Source: Dehalococcoidia bacterium (GTDB lineage: Bacteria; Chloroflexota; Dehalococcoidia; SAR202; UBA11138). Taken from it: a stretch of DNA of 7,938 bases. Position 1 is the stretch's first letter. Each line of letters starts with the position of its first letter. Below, in pieces: positions 5,313 to 7,938 of this stretch. The stretch is taken from assembly GCA_012270625.1 (NCBI GenBank), contig JAAXHZ010000013.1, positions 1 to 7,938 on the forward strand. The letters are read 5' to 3'. The notes beneath the pieces were generated by a model that saw only the letters and a program-made list of their open reading frames with translations, ran no database searches and was not told the DNA's origin. The position numbers and the translations under genes were made by a program.

Positions 5313-5915
5313 ATGACCGTTGATCTCAACCCAGAGGACCTCCGCGAAGCCGGTATCGGCAACTTCTTTCGTCCAAGCCAACTGGAGCAACTGGGTATCC
5401 CCTACCACAAGCTTCGGCAACTTGAGGCTCAGAAAGCCGTCGAGCGTGTGGGCCGCGGACTCTACCGGCTTACAGACGCCGAGCCGACCGAACGCTACTC
5501 AATAGCTTCCGTCTGCGCTAGAGTCCCCAATGCCATCGTCTGTCTGCTTTCGGCGCTACAGGTGCATGAGATCGGCACGCAGCTCCCTCGCCAAGTCTGG
5601 ATCGCCATTCCACACAAGGCGCGACCTCCCCGGCTTGAGGGAACCGGGATTCGGCTGGTCCGCTTCAGCGGCGCAGCCTTGAGCTATGGCGTACAGGAAA
5701 CAACGTTCGAGGACGTGCCTGCCCGCATCACATCCCCAGCGCGTACGGTGGTCGACTGTTTCCGGTTCGAGCGCCTGATTGGGCGAGAGGCCGCGCTTGA
5801 AGCCCTGCAAGATGCTATTCGAGATAGCAAAGTGACCACCAGCGACTTGGATAGAGTGCTGGGCGCTTTGCCCTCGCGCCGCCTTAGCACCATCCTGGAG
5901 ACCGGCGTGCTATGA
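5313..5915 (+). CDS. abiEi: AbiEi-type antitoxin and transcriptional autorepressor (type IV toxin-antitoxin)
   Basis: AbiEi counteracts the AbiEii nucleotidyltransferase toxin without forming a stable complex and represses the operon. From the ATG at 5313 the protein is 200 residues. It has an N-terminal winged-helix domain (about 8-60; FFRPSQLEQLGIPYHKLRQL, then VGRGLYRL) and a C-terminal antitoxin domain. The latter includes the family segments VCLLSALQVHEIGTQLPRQV, TTFEDVPARITSPARTVVDC and a final helix region. The frame is open upstream to an ATG at 5226, but a promoter and operator lie between, so the shorter start is preferred. No clear Shine-Dalgarno precedes 5313, and the 5' leader would be only about 30 nt. 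The gene overlaps abiEii by ATGA, normal for this pair. It starts 119 bp after hsdM and appears to have independent transcription. Assignment is strong. Confidence 0.88.
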   Translation: MTVDLNPEDLREAGIGNFFRPSQLEQLGIPYHKLRQLEAQKAVERVGRGLYRLTDAEPTERYSIASVCARVPNAIVCLLSALQVHEIGTQLPRQVWIAIPHKARPPRLEGTGIRLVRFSGAALSYGVQETTFEDVPARITSPARTVVDCFRFERLIGREAALEALQDAIRDSKVTTSDLDRVLGALPSRRLSTILETGVL

Positions 5916-6850
5916 GTTCCAACATTGCTGATTCGATCAAGGCGCGTCTTCTCAACGAGGCTAGAGGGGGTGGGACGGAGTTTGAACTCTTCCTCGTCCG
6001 CTACGCCTGCGAGCGCTTCCTCTACCGGCTAGGTGAGTCTGCAATGCGGAACAGGTGCATCCTGAAAGGTGCGACCCTCCTGGCACTGTGGATGAAGGAA
6101 CCCTATCGCGGCACACGCGACATCGACCTGCTGGCGTTTGGTGAGAGTGATGAGGAGACCATTCGCACGATCATCACGACTGTCTGCTCCGTCCCGTGCG
6201 AAGAGGACGGGATCACATTTGACCTTGAGACATTACGGGTCTCGCCGATTCGAGACAATCAGAGATATCAAGGACAGCGGGCCAACTTGCACGCCCGGCT
6301 TGGCACGGCACGAATAGCAGTACAGGTGGACTTTGGCTTCGGCAATGCCGTTACCCCGGTTGTCGACGAGGAACGTCTGCCTACGCTCATCGGTGGCATT
6401 CCGGCGCCGATGGTGCGCACATATCCGCGAGTTGCCACTATCGCCGAAAAGTTTGAGACCATGGTGCAGTTGGGGACTCGCAACAGCCGCATGAAGGACT
6501 TCTACGATGTGTGGGCTTTATCGGAGACCTTCGCATTCGACGGAGCCGAGCTCCGGGACGCGGTCGAACGCTGCTTCGAGCGGCGGGGAACGGCGTGGAG
6601 TCAAGCTACACCCGAGGCCCTCACACCGGCCTTCTACTCAAACGCCGACCTACAGGACCGCTGGCAATCCTATGGGCAGGACGGCCTACTGTTGAGTTCG
6701 CCACCGGCCGCGTTCGAAGACATCGGGGGCAGAATACAATCATTCCTTGGGCCTCTACGCGAGAGTGTCTTGGTAGGACATCCTTTCAAACTGCACTGGC
6801 CGCCAGGCGGAACTTGGAAGCCTCGAACTGAATCGGCAGGTAGGAGATAG
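5912..6850 (+). CDS. abiEii: AbiEii/AbiGii-family nucleotidyltransferase toxin
   Basis: AbiEii toxins are DNA polymerase beta-like nucleotidyltransferases that arrest growth; some members modify tRNA 3' ends. This 312-residue protein carries the family motifs: KGATLLALW (52-60), the metal-binding RGTRDIDLL (66-74, Asp70 and Asp72), a conserved Asp in AVQVDFGFG (136-144), the EKFETMVQLG segment with Lys180, and KDFYDVW (195-201). All expected catalytic elements are present, so the toxin is probably active. A region of about 110 residues beyond the last motif (200-312) is helical-looking and ends in a Pro/Arg-rich tail. The ATG overlaps the abiEi stop codon, so the pair is co-translated. Two base pairs after its stop a third gene begins, which is not part of the classical two-gene AbiE operon. 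The substrate (nucleotide and RNA target) cannot be read from sequence. Confidence 0.9.
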   Translation: MSSNIADSIKARLLNEARGGGTEFELFLVRYACERFLYRLGESAMRNRCILKGATLLALWMKEPYRGTRDIDLLAFGESDEETIRTIITTVCSVPCEEDGITFDLETLRVSPIRDNQRYQGQRANLHARLGTARIAVQVDFGFGNAVTPVVDEERLPTLIGGIPAPMVRTYPRVATIAEKFETMVQLGTRNSRMKDFYDVWALSETFAFDGAELRDAVERCFERRGTAWSQATPEALTPAFYSNADLQDRWQSYGQDGLLLSSPPAAFEDIGGRIQSFLGPLRESVLVGHPFKLHWPPGGTWKPRTESAGRR

Positions 6851-6852
6851 AG

Positions 6853-7938
6853 ATGACTAGTGAGATCACTCGCCCTGGGTATGACCCACTGCGCCCACAT
6901 CAAGATTCGCTTACGCGCACACTTGCTCTATTGAACAGCAGCGGCTTTGCGATTGTGATGCGTCAAATGCAAGAACAACAAGCCGAGATTAATAGGATGT
7001 TCGAAAGTTCGCTCATCGCCCACTATGCCGAGTTTTCCAAGGCCGCCCGACAACTATATGACTTGAGTTTGAGCACGACTTTCGCTCCGAACATACTTGA
7101 GCAGGCTCACGCCACATGGCTTTCAGAGCTACATCGCGTCGCCATGCCCTCTGAACACTTGGCACAAGTCGCTCAGATAGCATTGTCCGACATCGCATAC
7201 GATGTATCTGTAATAGAGCGCTTTCTGTCCCAGTTCAATTACGATGTATTGGGAAATCATCTCAACGTCCAACTATCGATTATCTCTGATGTGGAAGGTG
7301 CAATGTCATCATTGTGGACTTCATATCACGGGTTGGCAGAATCATTTGTCAGCGTAGATGACTTTGTCCAACTTCCATCATTTGTCTTGCCGGAAGCTAC
7401 ACAAGGGCTGAGGGTTAAGGGTCGTGCACTAAAATCACTCCAGCTTTCGCCACAGCTAGCAAGTGATGATGCACCGTCCGAGACGGTGATAATCCAAGAG
7501 GACCACGGAAGTACTGTAGGACTATCCTCTCTCTTAGGAGAGATAGACCCCGACCTTGTACCCCTATATGTCGGTGCGGTGGAATCTTTAGATGGAACTA
7601 ATCCAGATCGCGAGAGGCATGTCCTGACTTCTCTGCGAACGCTCTGGGATGAAGTGTTTCGCGTGATGGCCCCTGATAGTAAGGTCACGGCTTGGGCTGA
7701 GGCCCAGGCACCATCGAATGAAGAATACTTCCATGAGGAACGTCCTACAAGACGTGCAAGATTAGCGTATGTGCTGAGGAACGTGAATTGTGACCCTATA
7801 ACACAGTATGTCGACGCGAACGTTAGGGCGGCCTTGAAGCTTCACGATCTCTTTCAACGCGTCCACAACAAGAGGTCAGGCCTTAACCAAGAACAGCTTC
7901 GCATTGTTCTTCTCGACACTAGTGCTCCAACATCATAG
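6853..7938 (+). CDS. Third gene of the AbiE operon: uncertain protein, possible pPIWI-associating nuclease-like C-terminal domain
   Basis: The 361-residue protein begins 2 bp after abiEii, with TAGGAG as Shine-Dalgarno 6 nt before the ATG, so it belongs to the same operon. Residues 1-165 look helical and may include coiled-coil (QMQEQQAEINRMFESS, 38-53). A linker, VQLPSFVLPEATQGL (172-186), leads through a low-complexity acidic patch (203-218) to a C-terminal domain (about 228-352). Notable there are NPDRERHVLTSLRTLWDEVF (250-269), MAPDSKVTAW (272-281) and RPTRRARLAYVLRN (297-310). This C-terminal pattern resembles my recollection of predicted pPIWI-associating nuclease domains, which I cannot verify here. 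The C-terminus seems short for such proteins. No signal peptide or membrane segment is seen. GC is distinctly lower than in hsdM (sampled lines about 38-43% versus 70%), suggesting separate acquisition. The gene is certain; its function is not. Confidence 0.8.
   Translation: MTSEITRPGYDPLRPHQDSLTRTLALLNSSGFAIVMRQMQEQQAEINRMFESSLIAHYAEFSKAARQLYDLSLSTTFAPNILEQAHATWLSELHRVAMPSEHLAQVAQIALSDIAYDVSVIERFLSQFNYDVLGNHLNVQLSIISDVEGAMSSLWTSYHGLAESFVSVDDFVQLPSFVLPEATQGLRVKGRALKSLQLSPQLASDDAPSETVIIQEDHGSTVGLSSLLGEIDPDLVPLYVGAVESLDGTNPDRERHVLTSLRTLWDEVFRVMAPDSKVTAWAEAQAPSNEEYFHEERPTRRARLAYVLRNVNCDPITQYVDANVRAALKLHDLFQRVHNKRSGLNQEQLRIVLLDTSAPTS

Overview
This window looks like an accessory (defence/mobile) region of a GC-rich environmental bacterium. 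The genes use bacterial Shine-Dalgarno signals, ATGA-type overlaps and an intrinsic terminator, and most of the window is GC-rich; the last gene is clearly less so. I cannot name the taxon from sequence alone. The recombinase, small-gene and repeat style reminds me of uncultivated Chloroflexota, but that is an impression and not evidence.

Left part (1-1844), all on the minus strand. Reading leftwards there is a small basic protein gene (1623-1844, start uncertain), then a YhcG/DUF1016-family PD-(D/E)XK nuclease gene (466-1623) overlapping it by ATGA. Next comes a structured leader with a 23-codon ORF, two hairpins with CG(C/G)TAA loops and an intrinsic terminator (235-362). Last is the start of a serine recombinase gene that runs off the left edge (1-205). 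Leader, terminator and recombinase ribosome-binding site are packed as in attenuator or riboswitch-type control.

Middle part (1845-3072) has no convincing intact gene and is rich in repeats. A diverged direct duplication of roughly 300-400 bp (1882-about 2300 and 2504-about 2900) carries a 30-48 bp inverted repeat in each copy. Each copy also has short tandem motifs spaced 55-57 bp, including TTCCG-N4-CGGAA palindromes whose 4-nt loop is inverted in one copy. On the minus strand each copy lies directly upstream of an ORF: the small gene in one case, an orphan signal-peptide ORF (2375-2506) in the other.

Right part (3073-7938), plus strand. It starts with a full-length type I restriction-modification methyltransferase subunit gene, hsdM (3073-5193), with no hsdS or hsdR in view. 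A three-gene operon follows: abiEi antitoxin/repressor (5313-5915), abiEii nucleotidyltransferase toxin (5912-6850, ATGA overlap) and a 361-residue protein of uncertain function (6853-7938, 2-bp gap). The operon has its own sigma70-like promoter (TTGACG-18-TAAAAT) overlapped by a perfect 9-bp inverted repeat that is a likely AbiEi operator. The third gene is visibly lower in GC than hsdM, and its C-terminal half resembles what I recall of predicted pPIWI-associating nuclease domains. This AbiE-linked third gene is the most likely undescribed component.

Together the window combines a methylase, an AbiE type IV toxin-antitoxin module with a possible extra effector, a YhcG nuclease and a recombinase. 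It reads as a defence island assembled by recombination.
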